Shown: positions 1 through 7,597, numbered from the stretch's first letter. The stretch is DNA of 34,741 bases from Candidatus Kapaibacterium sp. (GCA_025358765.1 JANYIG010000261.1:1-34741), one strand, 5' to 3'. Notes: generated by a model from the sequence alone, not told the origin. Numbers and translations are program-made.

Positions 1-80
1 TTCCGTGTGCCGGTATTGATTATAGCATAGAGCGCTTCTCGTTGTTCGTCGCTGAGGATAACGATGGATTGTTTGGGCAT
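1..80 (-). CDS. IS630-family transposase, N-terminal fragment (runs off left edge)
   Basis: Reading leftward from an ATG at 78-80, the frame stays open to the window edge and encodes about 26 residues beginning MPKQSIVILSDEQREAL and ending in INTGTR. This pattern (short basic start, a beta-strand, then LSDEQREAL and a GT-R turn) is typical of the N-terminal helix-turn-helix arm of IS630/Tc1-like transposases. A GGGAG sequence lies about 7 nt upstream of the ATG and supports this start. The gene is cut by the window, so intactness cannot be judged, and the element's terminal inverted repeat (expected between 81 and 189) could not be identified without its partner. The family call is by recall of N-terminal motifs only; a different HTH protein remains possible. 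Confidence 0.55.
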   Translation of the reverse strand, partial: MPKQSIVILSDEQREALYAIINTGTR

Positions 81-189
81 GGCTATTCTCCCGATAGGAA
101 ATGAATGCTATTTTACCAAAAATAACTAAATAAACGGTGTAGTAGTTTGATGGCGCGGAATTGCAACCATAGTACAAACACTCCGAAAA

Positions 190-789
190 TTACGCAAAAA
201 GCTCTGGAAAAAGAGCTTCTTCAATCATCTCGCACCAGATGTGTCCCGTGACAATATGCGATTCTTGAATGCGAGCCGTGATGCTGCTTGGAACAATCAC
301 TGCCGCATCGCACAGAGGAAAAATTGTACCCCCACCATTGCCAAGCAGCCCCACAACGGTCATTCCTTGCTTTTTGGCTTGGAGTGCGGCGTTCAGGACG
401 TTCGGCGAATTACCACTTGTGGAAATGCCCACCAGCACATCGCCCGCACGTCCGTACGCCTCTACTGCACGAGCAAATACGTTCTCGAAGCCAATGTCGT
501 TGCCGCCGGCGGTCATAATGGATGGGTCAACTGTAAGGGCAATTGCAGGAATAGCAGCGCGATTCACAGTGCCACGATAGCGGACGACAAGCTCGGCGGC
601 AAGGTGTTGAGCATCTGCCGCGCTGCCGCCGTTGCCGCAAAATAACAGTTTGCCGCCTTGTTGGAGTGATTGCACCAGCACTTCGCCGCCGTGCTGAATA
701 GATGCCGCACAGTCACGTATCAATGTGTATTTGACGGCAATAGATTCTTCGATAACAGCGCTAATACGTTCTACAGAAAATGATTTCAT
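190..789 (-). CDS. gmhA: Sedoheptulose-7-phosphate isomerase (phosphoheptose isomerase)
   Basis: A 199-residue SIS-domain protein of normal GmhA length. It would isomerise sedoheptulose 7-phosphate to D-glycero-D-manno-heptose 7-phosphate, the first step of heptose synthesis for LPS core or surface glycans, in the cytoplasm. Visible motifs are CGNGGSAADAQHLAAE (residues 51-66), the phosphate-binding GISTSGNSPN (121-130) and ARIQESHI (172-179). E66 and H178 match the catalytic Glu/His pair of the family, and H62 and Q175 match its zinc ligands. The ATG lies 4 bp after the dioxygenase stop codon, with AGGA just upstream, so the two genes are probably co-transcribed although their pathways are unrelated. 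The paralogous DnaA-binding protein DiaA shares the fold, but the retained catalytic residues favour GmhA. Confidence 0.9.
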   Translation of the reverse strand: MKSFSVERISAVIEESIAVKYTLIRDCAASIQHGGEVLVQSLQQGGKLLFCGNGGSAADAQHLAAELVVRYRGTVNRAAIPAIALTVDPSIMTAGGNDIGFENVFARAVEAYGRAGDVLVGISTSGNSPNVLNAALQAKKQGMTVVGLLGNGGGTIFPLCDAAVIVPSSITARIQESHIVTGHIWCEMIEEALFPELFA

Positions 790-793
790 GCCA

Positions 794-1318
794 TTATCCT
801 TTCGCTAAACATGCTGCCGACCCGCCCCGCTTCGTACAGGTGAACGAGGCTTCGCGCTCTTTGTAGCGCTGCATAATGGGTGGAAGTTGTGACACGATGT
901 CGGTGATGTGGGCATATTCTTTATACAATTTTGCGCCGCATTGTTCGCAAAACCAGATGAACCCGTCGTTTTCATCAGATTCACGGCGGCGCTCCATCAC
1001 AAGCCCGACGGTGTTTGCGGGTCGGCGCGGCGAATGTGGCGTACGCGGCGGCAGCAGGAAAATATCGCCTTCATGGATGGGAATGTCCACGATCTTCTCG
1101 CCATCGTGGATTTTCAGGACGATGTTTCCTTCAAGCTGATAATAAAATTCTTCGCCTTCATTGTAGTGGAAATCGTTGCGGGCGTTCGGTCCACCAACAA
1201 CCATAACGATAAATTCTGCGTCTTCGTACACGACTTGATTGCCGACGGGCGGTTTGAGCAAATGGCGGTGATCGTCTATCCACGTGCGGAAGTTGAAAGG
1301 CATTCGTAGCTGTTGCAT
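794..1318 (-). CDS. nbaC: 3-hydroxyanthranilate 3,4-dioxygenase (possible 3' frameshift)
   Basis: A 174-residue cupin enzyme that opens the ring of 3-hydroxyanthranilate to 2-amino-3-carboxymuconate semialdehyde, in the kynurenine route to quinolinate/NAD or tryptophan catabolism. The core is fully recognisable: PFNFRTWID, KPPVGN, FIVMVVGGPN, then FHYNEGEEF and PPRTPHSPRRPANT, which supply the iron ligands His, Glu and His (H51, E57 and H95 in this numbering). Bacterial enzymes carry a rubredoxin-like C-terminal metal site with two CxxC pairs. Here the first pair (CEQC) is intact, but the second reads CTKRG instead of CxxCG. The ATG at 1318 is chosen because the family begins only a few residues before PFNFRTWID; longer frames start with TTG. 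Precedes gmhA by 4 bp. Confidence 0.88.
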   Translation of the reverse strand: MQQLRMPFNFRTWIDDHRHLLKPPVGNQVVYEDAEFIVMVVGGPNARNDFHYNEGEEFYYQLEGNIVLKIHDGEKIVDIPIHEGDIFLLPPRTPHSPRRPANTVGLVMERRRESDENDGFIWFCEQCGAKLYKEYAHITDIVSQLPPIMQRYKEREASFTCTKRGGSAACLAKG

Positions 1319-1351
1319 ATCGTGTTTGTTGTAGTTCTCAATTCCTAAGAG

Positions 1352-1359
1352 CAAATATA
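1352..1359 (-). promoter_or_regulatory. Putative -7 promoter element for nbaC-gmhA
   Basis: On the minus strand this reads TATATTTG, a match to the Bacteroidota -7 consensus TAnnTTTG, about 34 nt before the nbaC ATG. No TTG lies at the ideal 19-21 bp upstream; the nearest is 15 bp away. The same octamer recurs upstream of three other minus-strand genes in the window. Confidence 0.35.
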
Positions 1360-1506
1360 TCAAGGCAATCTACGCAACACCGCAGAAAAACGAAAGGAAA
1401 TTTGGCAAGGGAATGTTGGAGTGAGTTGGTATTATCATTGTTTGCGCCTGTTTTGCCAAACAAACCCATTTGTGCAGGTGAACGGTTCTCCGTACTTATT
1501 GCTGCC

Positions 1507-2370
1507 CTATCCGTATGTTACGAAAAATGGAGAATTTATGCCCGCAGCGCTTACTTGCGTACTGCGAACCCCATAGACGTTCCACAATAGTTCTGGCTTG
1601 AGAACCGCGTGGGGAGCGCCTTCGGCAACCACACATCCATGATTGAGTACTAGCACGGCATCGCCATATTGCGCGGCAAGGTTAATGTCGTGCAGCACTG
1701 CCACAACAGCGGTATTCTGGGCAGCAAGTTCCCGTGCGGTGTGCAGGAATTCATGCTGATATTTTAAGTCGAGAAATGAAATCGGCTCATCCAGAAACAA
1801 ATACCGTGTCCCGTTTTGCGATAGAGTGTGTGAAGTATGTTCTGAGTGCTGCGGTGCTTCCCAAATTTGCGCCAAAACCCGCGCAAAATGGACACGTTGG
1901 CGCTCGCCACCCGAAAGCGTGAGGTAATTCCGTCTGCGGAAATCCATCATTCGGATTTGCTCCAAGGCTGCGGCGCAAATTTCGGTGTCGTGCCTCGTCG
2001 GTTTAAGCACAAAATGCGGGTAACGCCCCATCATAACCACTTCCTCCACCGTAAGTGGAAATGCCAACTCCGAATGTTGTGCCAACACTGCACGAACCCG
2101 CGCCAACTGGCTCCTATTTTTGGTTGTGAGGCGTTGTTCGCCGTACAAAACCTCGCCGGAGCCGCTTGTAAGCTCGCCAGCAAGAACATTCAGCAAGGTT
2201 GTTTTGCCGGAGCCGTTTGGTCCCAGAATCATCGAAACCTTTCCCGCTTCAAAGCGTGTGGTGATGCCGCGCAGAATCTCGTTGCCACCTAACGTCACCC
2301 GCAACTCACGGGCTTGCAGCGCCGTTCGAGGCTCAAGTATAGGTTGTTCAGGCAAAATTTGTTCAAGCAT
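1507..2370 (-). CDS. hmuV: Heme ABC transporter ATPase HmuV
   Basis: A 287-residue ABC ATPase that would power heme (or related iron chelate) import through HmuU at the inner membrane. Motifs: Walker A GPNGSGKTT (residues 50-58), Q-loop Q98, FPLTVEEVVMMGRYPHF (104-120), which is characteristic of HmuV, signature LSGGE (152-156), RVLAQIWE (164-171), Walker B YLFLDEP (190-196) and switch H227. A segment of about 18 residues between RVLAQIWE and Walker B (PQHSEHTSHTLSQNG) is Ser/His-rich and may be a low-complexity expansion. The ATG at 2370 is chosen over an upstream TTG because AAGGAGG lies 5 nt before it. It overlaps the hmuU stop by 8 bp, indicating translational coupling. Confidence 0.88.
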   Translation of the reverse strand: MLEQILPEQPILEPRTALQARELRVTLGGNEILRGITTRFEAGKVSMILGPNGSGKTTLLNVLAGELTSGSGEVLYGEQRLTTKNRSQLARVRAVLAQHSELAFPLTVEEVVMMGRYPHFVLKPTRHDTEICAAALEQIRMMDFRRRNYLTLSGGERQRVHFARVLAQIWEAPQHSEHTSHTLSQNGTRYLFLDEPISFLDLKYQHEFLHTARELAAQNTAVVAVLHDINLAAQYGDAVLVLNHGCVVAEGAPHAVLKPELLWNVYGVRSTQVSAAGINSPFFVTYG

Positions 2371-3430
2371 AAAACCCTCCTTGCGACTGAGATTTTTGCC
2401 GCACAAGCAGCCACAAAAATACGGGAGCGCCTACAAACGACGTGATAACGCCGATTGGAAGCTCCGCCGGAGCTATAAGTGTGCGGGCAAGCGTGTCAGC
2501 GGCTATCAGCACAATTGCGCCCAAAAGCGCCGAGCCGATAATCAAAAAACGGTTATCCGCACTTTTGATAAGGCGGAGCAAATGCGGTGTTACCAAACCC
2601 ACAAAGCCGATTACGCCTACCATTGAGGTGGCAGTGGCGACAATAAGCGTGTTCAATAACAATATTATCGTTTTGAAGTGTTGAATATTCACGCCTAAAT
2701 ATGCCGCTTCCGATTCACCCAAAAGCAAGGCATTAAGCGCTTTTGCATAACGCAATGCCAACAGAACACCCACAACCGTCGTTACCGCAACAATCGCCAC
2801 TGCCTTCCAATCAGCGCCGGAAAACGTTCCGAGACTCCAAAACGTGATGGAGCGTGCTTGCGGGTCGCGGGCAATATACGCCAAAAAGCCCGTGCCGCTT
2901 GTGAAAATGGCGTTCACCGCCACGCCCGCCAGAATCATGGTTGCAACGGTTACTTTTCCCTGCGTGTTGGCAATACGATACACCGCCAACGTAGCAACTA
3001 AGCCGCCCGCAAACGCTGCCACGGGAAGCGCCAACGAACCTAATAAGTCAGAGTACGATGCGCCGATGCTTTTGCCTAGCACAAACACAAGCGCCGCTCC
3101 AAATGCCGCCCCTGCGGACGTGCCTACTAAACCCGGCTCCACAATCGGATTGCGGAAAAGCGCCTGCATGAGCGTTCCCGACACCGCCAGCGCCGCGCCC
3201 ACAACCGCGCAGAGCAATACGCGAGGAAGGCGTATCTGCATAAACACGCCTTGCTGAAGCGTATTGAGCGGGCTTGAGGACGAAAAACCAAGCGCCGACA
3301 GTGTGTAATCCAAAATTTGCCCGTAGCTCAGGTCAATTGCGCCAAGCCGCACAGAGACTATCACCGATACGAATAGTAGCGCGGTCAGGAGGCTGTACAA
3401 CGCGCCGAATGTCCATCGAGAATTATTCAT
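2363..3430 (-). CDS. hmuU: Heme/iron ABC transporter permease HmuU (FecCD family)
   Basis: A 355-residue polytopic membrane protein of the BtuC/FecCD family, which forms the homodimeric channel for heme or siderophore import. Diagnostic stretches are RLPRVLLCAVVGAALAVSG followed by LMQALFRNPIVEPGLVGTS (around residues 68-105), the central GVAVNAIF segment, GFVGLVTPHLLRL (about 268-280), and the C-terminal PAELPIGVITSFVGAP. About nine to ten hydrophobic helices are evident. The ATG at 3430 starts 27 bp after the hmuT stop, and the 3' end overlaps hmuV. The substrate is inferred from HmuV and HmuT; B12 or siderophores cannot be excluded on permease sequence alone. Confidence 0.87.
   Translation of the reverse strand: MNNSRWTFGALYSLLTALLFVSVIVSVRLGAIDLSYGQILDYTLSALGFSSSSPLNTLQQGVFMQIRLPRVLLCAVVGAALAVSGTLMQALFRNPIVEPGLVGTSAGAAFGAALVFVLGKSIGASYSDLLGSLALPVAAFAGGLVATLAVYRIANTQGKVTVATMILAGVAVNAIFTSGTGFLAYIARDPQARSITFWSLGTFSGADWKAVAIVAVTTVVGVLLALRYAKALNALLLGESEAAYLGVNIQHFKTIILLLNTLIVATATSMVGVIGFVGLVTPHLLRLIKSADNRFLIIGSALLGAIVLIAADTLARTLIAPAELPIGVITSFVGAPVFLWLLVRQKSQSQGGFYA
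2376..2382 (-). promoter_or_regulatory. Strong Shine-Dalgarno for hmuV
   Basis: The minus strand reads AAGGAGG, 5 nt before the ATG at 2370 and inside the 3' end of hmuU. A full-length SD is rare in this window. It fixes the hmuV start and would help the ribosome initiate where hmuU translation ends. Confidence 0.7.
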
Positions 3431-3457
3431 AATAAATTCGCTTGCAAGTAAGGTGCG

Positions 3458-4348
3458 TTAGCGGTGGATAAGTTCCATGAGCGTGAGTGTATTTGCGCCC
3501 GTGCGGGGACCAAGGTAAATTAAATCATGCTCTTCAACGCGGTAAATACGGTTGTTTTTGGCGGCGGGCGTGAGCGCGATGCCCGGCAAGTCTTTGAATT
3601 TCTCTAACCCAAGACGGTCGTAGCCAAAATCCGTAGCCAAAATCACGTCCGGCTGCGCTTGAGCGATAAGTTCAGGACTGATGGGCTTCATACCTTCGGT
3701 TGCGTCAATAGAGTTCACGCCGCCCGCCCATTCGAGCATCTTCGAGGCGGTGCTTTTTTGCCCGACAGCGAGGTAATTGTTCACCACTCTCCCAAAATGC
3801 AAAATAATGACCTTCACTGGCGCACCCGCGAACTGTTTGCGGCGCTCTTCGACGGTTTTCATGTCCGTGTCAAGTTTGTCGCAAAGCTCTTGTGCCTTCG
3901 ATTCAGCACCGAACTCCGTTCCGAGCATATGGATAAGCTGTTTTGTTTCGTCAATCGTCCGCGAACCTTGATATTGCTTGAGCGGAACGCCGACCTTCTG
4001 CATCTGCGCCACGACTGCTTCCGGAGCAATGCCGCCATCGTGCATCACCACCGTCGGGCGCAGTGAAATGATGCCTTCTGCGCTTAAAAGCCTGTGATAA
4101 CCTACGGTTGGGAGTTTTTTTGCTTCGGGCGGATAGGTGCTGGATAAATCCACGCCAACGAGCTTATTACCCGTGCCAAGCGCAAACATAATTTCCGTTA
4201 GTTGTTTTGACACACAAACGATGCGTGTTGTGTCGGCGCTGGCTTGTGCGCTTTCTTTGTTGCGGAAGCGGTCGCATGAAGTGAAGGCGGTAGAAGCCAG
4301 AGAAACAAGTCCCAGCGCCGCGTAGAGGAGATAATATCGTAGTTTCAT
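3458..4348 (-). CDS. hmuT: Heme-binding lipoprotein HmuT (periplasmic binding protein)
   Basis: A 296-residue periplasmic binding protein of the helical-backbone (PBP2/BtuF-like) class that would deliver heme to HmuU. The N-terminal signal has a lipobox ending at C25 (AFTSC), so it is a lipoprotein. RIVCVSKQLTEIMFALG, NKLVGVD, LPTVGYHRLLSAEGIISLRP and the HDGG turn are typical of HmuT/ChuT-type proteins. Lobe two carries AGGVNSID and PELIAQAQPDVIL. Start ATG at 4348. It lies between the TonB-dependent receptor (83 bp upstream) and hmuU (27 bp downstream), all on one strand. The heme assignment comes from operon context and the ATPase; cobalamin or siderophore binding is the main alternative. 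Confidence 0.82.
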   Translation of the reverse strand: MKLRYYLLYAALGLVSLASTAFTSCDRFRNKESAQASADTTRIVCVSKQLTEIMFALGTGNKLVGVDLSSTYPPEAKKLPTVGYHRLLSAEGIISLRPTVVMHDGGIAPEAVVAQMQKVGVPLKQYQGSRTIDETKQLIHMLGTEFGAESKAQELCDKLDTDMKTVEERRKQFAGAPVKVIILHFGRVVNNYLAVGQKSTASKMLEWAGGVNSIDATEGMKPISPELIAQAQPDVILATDFGYDRLGLEKFKDLPGIALTPAAKNNRIYRVEEHDLIYLGPRTGANTLTLMELIHR

Positions 4349-4431
4349 GTTGAATTTGCTTGAATGGAAGAAATAAAGAAAAGAAGCGGGACAAAAGTCA
4401 TGAATTGCTTCCGCCCCGCATAAAATTGAAC

Positions 4432-6774
4432 TTAGAACGTATAACGCAGCGACAAACCGCCATAGACCGTTGCTTTCGGTCCCGGATTAAAAAAGAGTGG
4501 CTGAGTCTGACCCGCAGCAGCTGTCAGGTTCAGGAAAATAAGCGACGAATATTTTGCGCCAGTGATATTGTCCGAACCCGCGAACACGTCCAATCCAAAA
4601 TGCTCGCTGAGTTTGCCGCGCCAGCCTGCTTTTGCGTTCAGAAGCGTGTATGCATCAGCATTGTAGCGGTTATCGTTGGTAATCGGCATCGTATCCACAA
4701 ACATCAGCGTTGTGTTCAGATACGCGCCAAACGATGTTTCCACGTCAACGCCGCCGTTCACGAGGTTTGGCGCTATGCCCACGAGTTTATTGCCGGAATA
4801 ATCAACCGTCGTTTTGTCGCCATTGTTGTTGCTCTTAAAATCTGTGTACGTAAAATTGCTGTATGTGTACGTCACAAACGGGCGAATAAGCGTAATCACA
4901 TCGCTTGCGGGCGCGTAGGCGTACGAAAGTGCAAGTTCAAGTCCTGTGTGCTGGACTTTCCCGGCATTTGTTGTAATCGCATACGCAGGCGTGGTGCCGA
5001 CGGCAGGGAAATTCTGCGGAATGAGTTTATCCGTGACTGCCATCGAAAAAAACGCCACTTCGTAGGTCAATGCCTTGCCAAACAGACTACCTTTCGAGCC
5101 AATTTCAAGGCTTAGAGCAGTTTCCGGCTTGAGGTCGAGGTTTACCAACCCGATTTGCGAAATCACAATTTGCCCCGTTCCCGGCGGCGAATAACCTTGG
5201 CTCACGCTTGCATACACCGAAAGCTCGTCGTTCACAATTTGCGTAAGCGCCACACGCGGCGTTACTACTGGTGCAAAACGTTTGTAGCCCGATTGATTAA
5301 TGTACAGCGGCGTTGTTGTGGCAGCCCGCATGTCGGTGATGTTGTACTCAATAAAATTCGCGCTGGCTCCCGCCGTGAGCAGTGTTGTGGGCGTGATGTT
5401 CACTTCCGCTTGTGCAAAAACGCTGTATTGCATTGCTTGAACTTCTAAATCGCTCCGCAACGCGCCCAAAATGGAGTTCGTTAGTCCGTAGGATTTTTGA
5501 AAGTTGAAGTTTTTCAGGAACTCCACGCCGCCCGTGAACTTCGCATCCATGCTGCCCAACGAGGCATTGTATGCAAATACCGAACGTGCGCCAAACTTCA
5601 CTTTGCTTGTTTTGTTCACACCTGCCGCAAACGGTTGGTCAATAATTGTGCCGGTGGAAAAGATACTGGATTTGTTAGAAAATTCCGGCGAAAAGCGGTA
5701 TTCGTGCGAAAAACCAGCGCGAACACTCTCCGTTTTGATGTTGGCGTTATTGGCGATGTAAGGCGCTTCGGCTATTTCGGGCGAATTGATGAGTTGCAGG
5801 CTATCTACTTGCCCCGAAAGCAGGTCATATGAGTTTGCATAGCTCACAAACACTGATGCCGTCTGCTTGTCGCTGGCAAAAAAATCACCGTTCATCGTCA
5901 GAAAATCCTTCAGCGAACGTCCGTGTGTGCGGAATCCATCGTAGGTTTGATGCCCATAGTTCAGGTAGATGTTCGCATTGTCCGTTCCGGCTTTGAGCGC
6001 CGTGTTCGTGCGGAACAGACCGTACGAGCCACCCATAACATTCTGCACAAGGCTTGTGGAGCCAGACGGGGCGCGTTCGGTCTGCATATTCACCACCCCG
6101 CCGATGCCTGTTCCGTACAGGCTTGAGGCGGGACCTTTCAAAACGTCCACCCGTGAAAGCACGGTAAAATCTACGTCGTCGAGGAACGTTGTGCCGTCGG
6201 CATCGGTGAGCGGCATGTCGTTCAAATATGCTTTGTACCCCACGCCGTTAAAATTTGTAGAATTACCGTAGCCGCGAAGAACAATGCGGGTTCCAGCCGC
6301 CGTTGTTCGCATTTCCATCTTTACGCCCGGAATAAGATTGAGCGTGTTTTGCAGGTGAATCCCGTTATTTCGCTGGAAATCTACCGTAGAAATCATGCCG
6401 ACCGAGCCGGGTGTTTCAAGGATTTTGCGCTGATTTGCATAACCCGTAACGCGCACTTCATTCATCGCCACATTCGATGGCTCCACAAGCACCGTGATAA
6501 AACGCTGCGAGCCGTCCACCGTCACTTCTTTCTTTTGATAACCTGTGTACGAAATGACAAGCTGCGCGGGTAGGCTTTCGAGCGCAAGCATAAATTCGCC
6601 GCGTTTATTGGCGGTTGTGCCTTTTTGTGAGTTTTTGACGGCGACGGTTGCGCCAATCAGAGGTTCCTGCGTGGATTGGTCAATCACGCGCCCTTTAATT
6701 TCGGTTTGTTGCGAAAAAAGAAGATGGCCGCAAAGCAGCATCAATACTGGAAAAATAAAGAATTGTGTTTTCAT
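4432..6774 (-). CDS. TonB-dependent receptor, heme/iron type, with CarboxypepD_reg domain
   Basis: A 780-residue outer-membrane receptor. Residues 1-22 form a signal peptide (ending LLFSQ). Residues about 24-105 are a carboxypeptidase-D regulatory-like domain (IKGRVIDQSTQEPLIGATV), common in Bacteroidota receptors. A plug follows (MNEVRVTGY, LNLIPGVKMEMR, IVLRGYG, VDVLKGPASSLYGTGIGGVVN), then a 22-strand barrel ending in the aromatic terminus SLRYTF. It would move heme or a ferric chelate across the outer membrane using TonB energy. ATG 6774 is preferred to a longer frame because the signal peptide begins there. The adjoining hmuTUV genes indicate the ligand; the receptor sequence alone does not distinguish heme from siderophore. 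Confidence 0.88.
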   Translation of the reverse strand: MKTQFFIFPVLMLLCGHLLFSQQTEIKGRVIDQSTQEPLIGATVAVKNSQKGTTANKRGEFMLALESLPAQLVISYTGYQKKEVTVDGSQRFITVLVEPSNVAMNEVRVTGYANQRKILETPGSVGMISTVDFQRNNGIHLQNTLNLIPGVKMEMRTTAAGTRIVLRGYGNSTNFNGVGYKAYLNDMPLTDADGTTFLDDVDFTVLSRVDVLKGPASSLYGTGIGGVVNMQTERAPSGSTSLVQNVMGGSYGLFRTNTALKAGTDNANIYLNYGHQTYDGFRTHGRSLKDFLTMNGDFFASDKQTASVFVSYANSYDLLSGQVDSLQLINSPEIAEAPYIANNANIKTESVRAGFSHEYRFSPEFSNKSSIFSTGTIIDQPFAAGVNKTSKVKFGARSVFAYNASLGSMDAKFTGGVEFLKNFNFQKSYGLTNSILGALRSDLEVQAMQYSVFAQAEVNITPTTLLTAGASANFIEYNITDMRAATTTPLYINQSGYKRFAPVVTPRVALTQIVNDELSVYASVSQGYSPPGTGQIVISQIGLVNLDLKPETALSLEIGSKGSLFGKALTYEVAFFSMAVTDKLIPQNFPAVGTTPAYAITTNAGKVQHTGLELALSYAYAPASDVITLIRPFVTYTYSNFTYTDFKSNNNGDKTTVDYSGNKLVGIAPNLVNGGVDVETSFGAYLNTTLMFVDTMPITNDNRYNADAYTLLNAKAGWRGKLSEHFGLDVFAGSDNITGAKYSSLIFLNLTAAAGQTQPLFFNPGPKATVYGGLSLRYTF

Positions 6775-6939
6775 GATTGTACGTGAGACTGGATGTTGAG
6801 AAAATACGAAAATGATACCTGCAACCGTGTGGCACAAAAAATAATCAGCCACGTGCGGAAATACGCAGAAGTACAGGAATGAAGCGCCCTTCAATGGAAG
6901 TGCGTCATTACTGAATTATAAATCTTGACTATTAGAGGG

Positions 6940-7314
6940 CTACAGAATGCAGGGAGGACGAAAAACGCCGCGCAGATAGCCGCGAAGCGGCGAGTCGGTG
7001 TGGTGGTCAGTGTGGAAAAAGCGCACAAGAGTCTTGTGAGCTTGTGCTGCTGCGAACAAGAGGATTGCTCGCATTTCTTGAATGCTTACAGGCGGCTTGG
7101 GGAGCGAGTTTTGGGGATCGTGCTGGGCATCAAGCACAGCATTCACGAATGCTTTGCCATCGCACTCCTCTGTGCTGAACTCTTGGCAATAGTGCGTAAC
7201 GATGTCTTCCCACTCATGCAAGTAGATAAGCCATGCAACGGATACACCGTGTGTATAGACTACCACAAAAGGAAGTACGAGAATGGCGACGATATGTAAA
7301 AAACGTTGTGACAT
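6940..7314 (-). CDS. Small membrane-anchored Cys-motif protein preceding the TonB receptor
   Basis: A 124-residue protein with one N-terminal hydrophobic segment (about residues 5-30), then HYCQEFSTEECDGKAF (about 41-56). Small proteins with a hydrophobic start and a Cys...CNGKC-like motif often sit directly before TonB-dependent receptors in Bacteroidota; this gene matches in position, topology and the CDGKA variant, but has lost the last Cys of the usual motif. The C-terminal part has a helix (ILLFAAAQAHKTLVRFF) and a His-rich stretch HTDHHTDSP that could bind metal. It is the first gene of the presumed heme locus, 165 bp before the receptor. No function is established for the family that I can name; a metal or heme accessory role is inference. 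Confidence 0.6.
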   Translation of the reverse strand: MSQRFLHIVAILVLPFVVVYTHGVSVAWLIYLHEWEDIVTHYCQEFSTEECDGKAFVNAVLDAQHDPQNSLPKPPVSIQEMRAILLFAAAQAHKTLVRFFHTDHHTDSPLRGYLRGVFRPPCIL

Positions 7315-7325
7315 ACGTGAAGACC

Positions 7326-7333
7326 CAAAGTTA
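7326..7333 (-). promoter_or_regulatory. Putative -7 promoter element for the heme-uptake locus
   Basis: The minus strand reads TAACTTTG, matching TAnnTTTG, only 12 nt before the ATG at 7314, so the leader would be a few nt long. No TTG is present at the usual upstream spacing. That would fit an activator-dependent promoter using the tandem repeats immediately upstream. Confidence 0.35.
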
Positions 7334-7359
7334 CGACGTTTTTACGATAATACTGGCGA

Positions 7360-7404
7360 AATATTGGGTAAATATTGGGTATTTACGAGATTTTTTACGA
7401 GATT
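7360..7404. repeat. Two pairs of 11-bp tandem direct repeats upstream of the heme locus
   Basis: AATATTGGGTA occurs twice without a gap (7360-7370 and 7371-7381), and TTTACGAGATT occurs twice (7382-7392 and 7394-7404). The spacing is 11 and 12 bp, about one helical turn, so copies face the same side of the DNA. The block lies about 27-71 bp above the proposed -7 element of the heme operon, where a regulator would bind. Confidence 0.7.
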
Positions 7405-7464
7405 GATATGGATGCAGAATCAAATCAAAAGCTAATCAATAGAGTTTACCCGATAACTGTTGAA

Positions 7465-7542
7465 TGTCATTCCGATTCCCAGCCGGAGTTCACCCCAGCG
7501 AAGGCTGGGGCTGGCATGACAGATCTGTACGGTAATCGGAAT
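7465..7542. repeat. Nested palindrome, REP-like
   Basis: The core is a perfect 7-bp stem (CCCCAGC 7493-7499, GCTGGGG 7504-7510) with a GAAG loop. It is enclosed by TGTCAT (7465-7470) with ATGACA (7516-7521), and by ATTCCGATT (7469-7477) with AATCGGAAT (7534-7542). No T-run follows, so it is not a standard terminator. The architecture and the core resemble dispersed palindromic repeats seen in many bacterial genomes. Confidence 0.6.
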
Positions 7543-7597
7543 ACACTCTAATAATCAACCAACGTTTTTATTTCTCAATCCTATATCCCAAACAATT

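Noticed and set aside
239-244. Residue numbers in the NtrC-type regulator: GAFTDA loop as a sign of lost sigma-54 activation
   Set aside because: The key Phe and Thr remain, Walker motifs are intact, and GAFTDA occurs in other NtrC-like proteins, so loss of function is not supported. The coordinates given are residues, and the gene is at 18593-20005.
190-789. Annotation as the DnaA initiator-associating protein DiaA
   Set aside because: The catalytic Glu and His and the zinc ligands of GmhA are all present, and no replication genes are nearby.
4386-4422. Hairpin between the TonB receptor and hmuT
   Set aside because: Only a 5-bp GCGGG/CCCGC stem with a loop of about 25 nt was found, too weak to call a terminator or riboswitch.
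4360-5115. Plus-strand open frame of 251 codons
   Set aside because: It is antisense to the TonB receptor barrel, with Cys/Arg-rich composition typical of a shadow frame.
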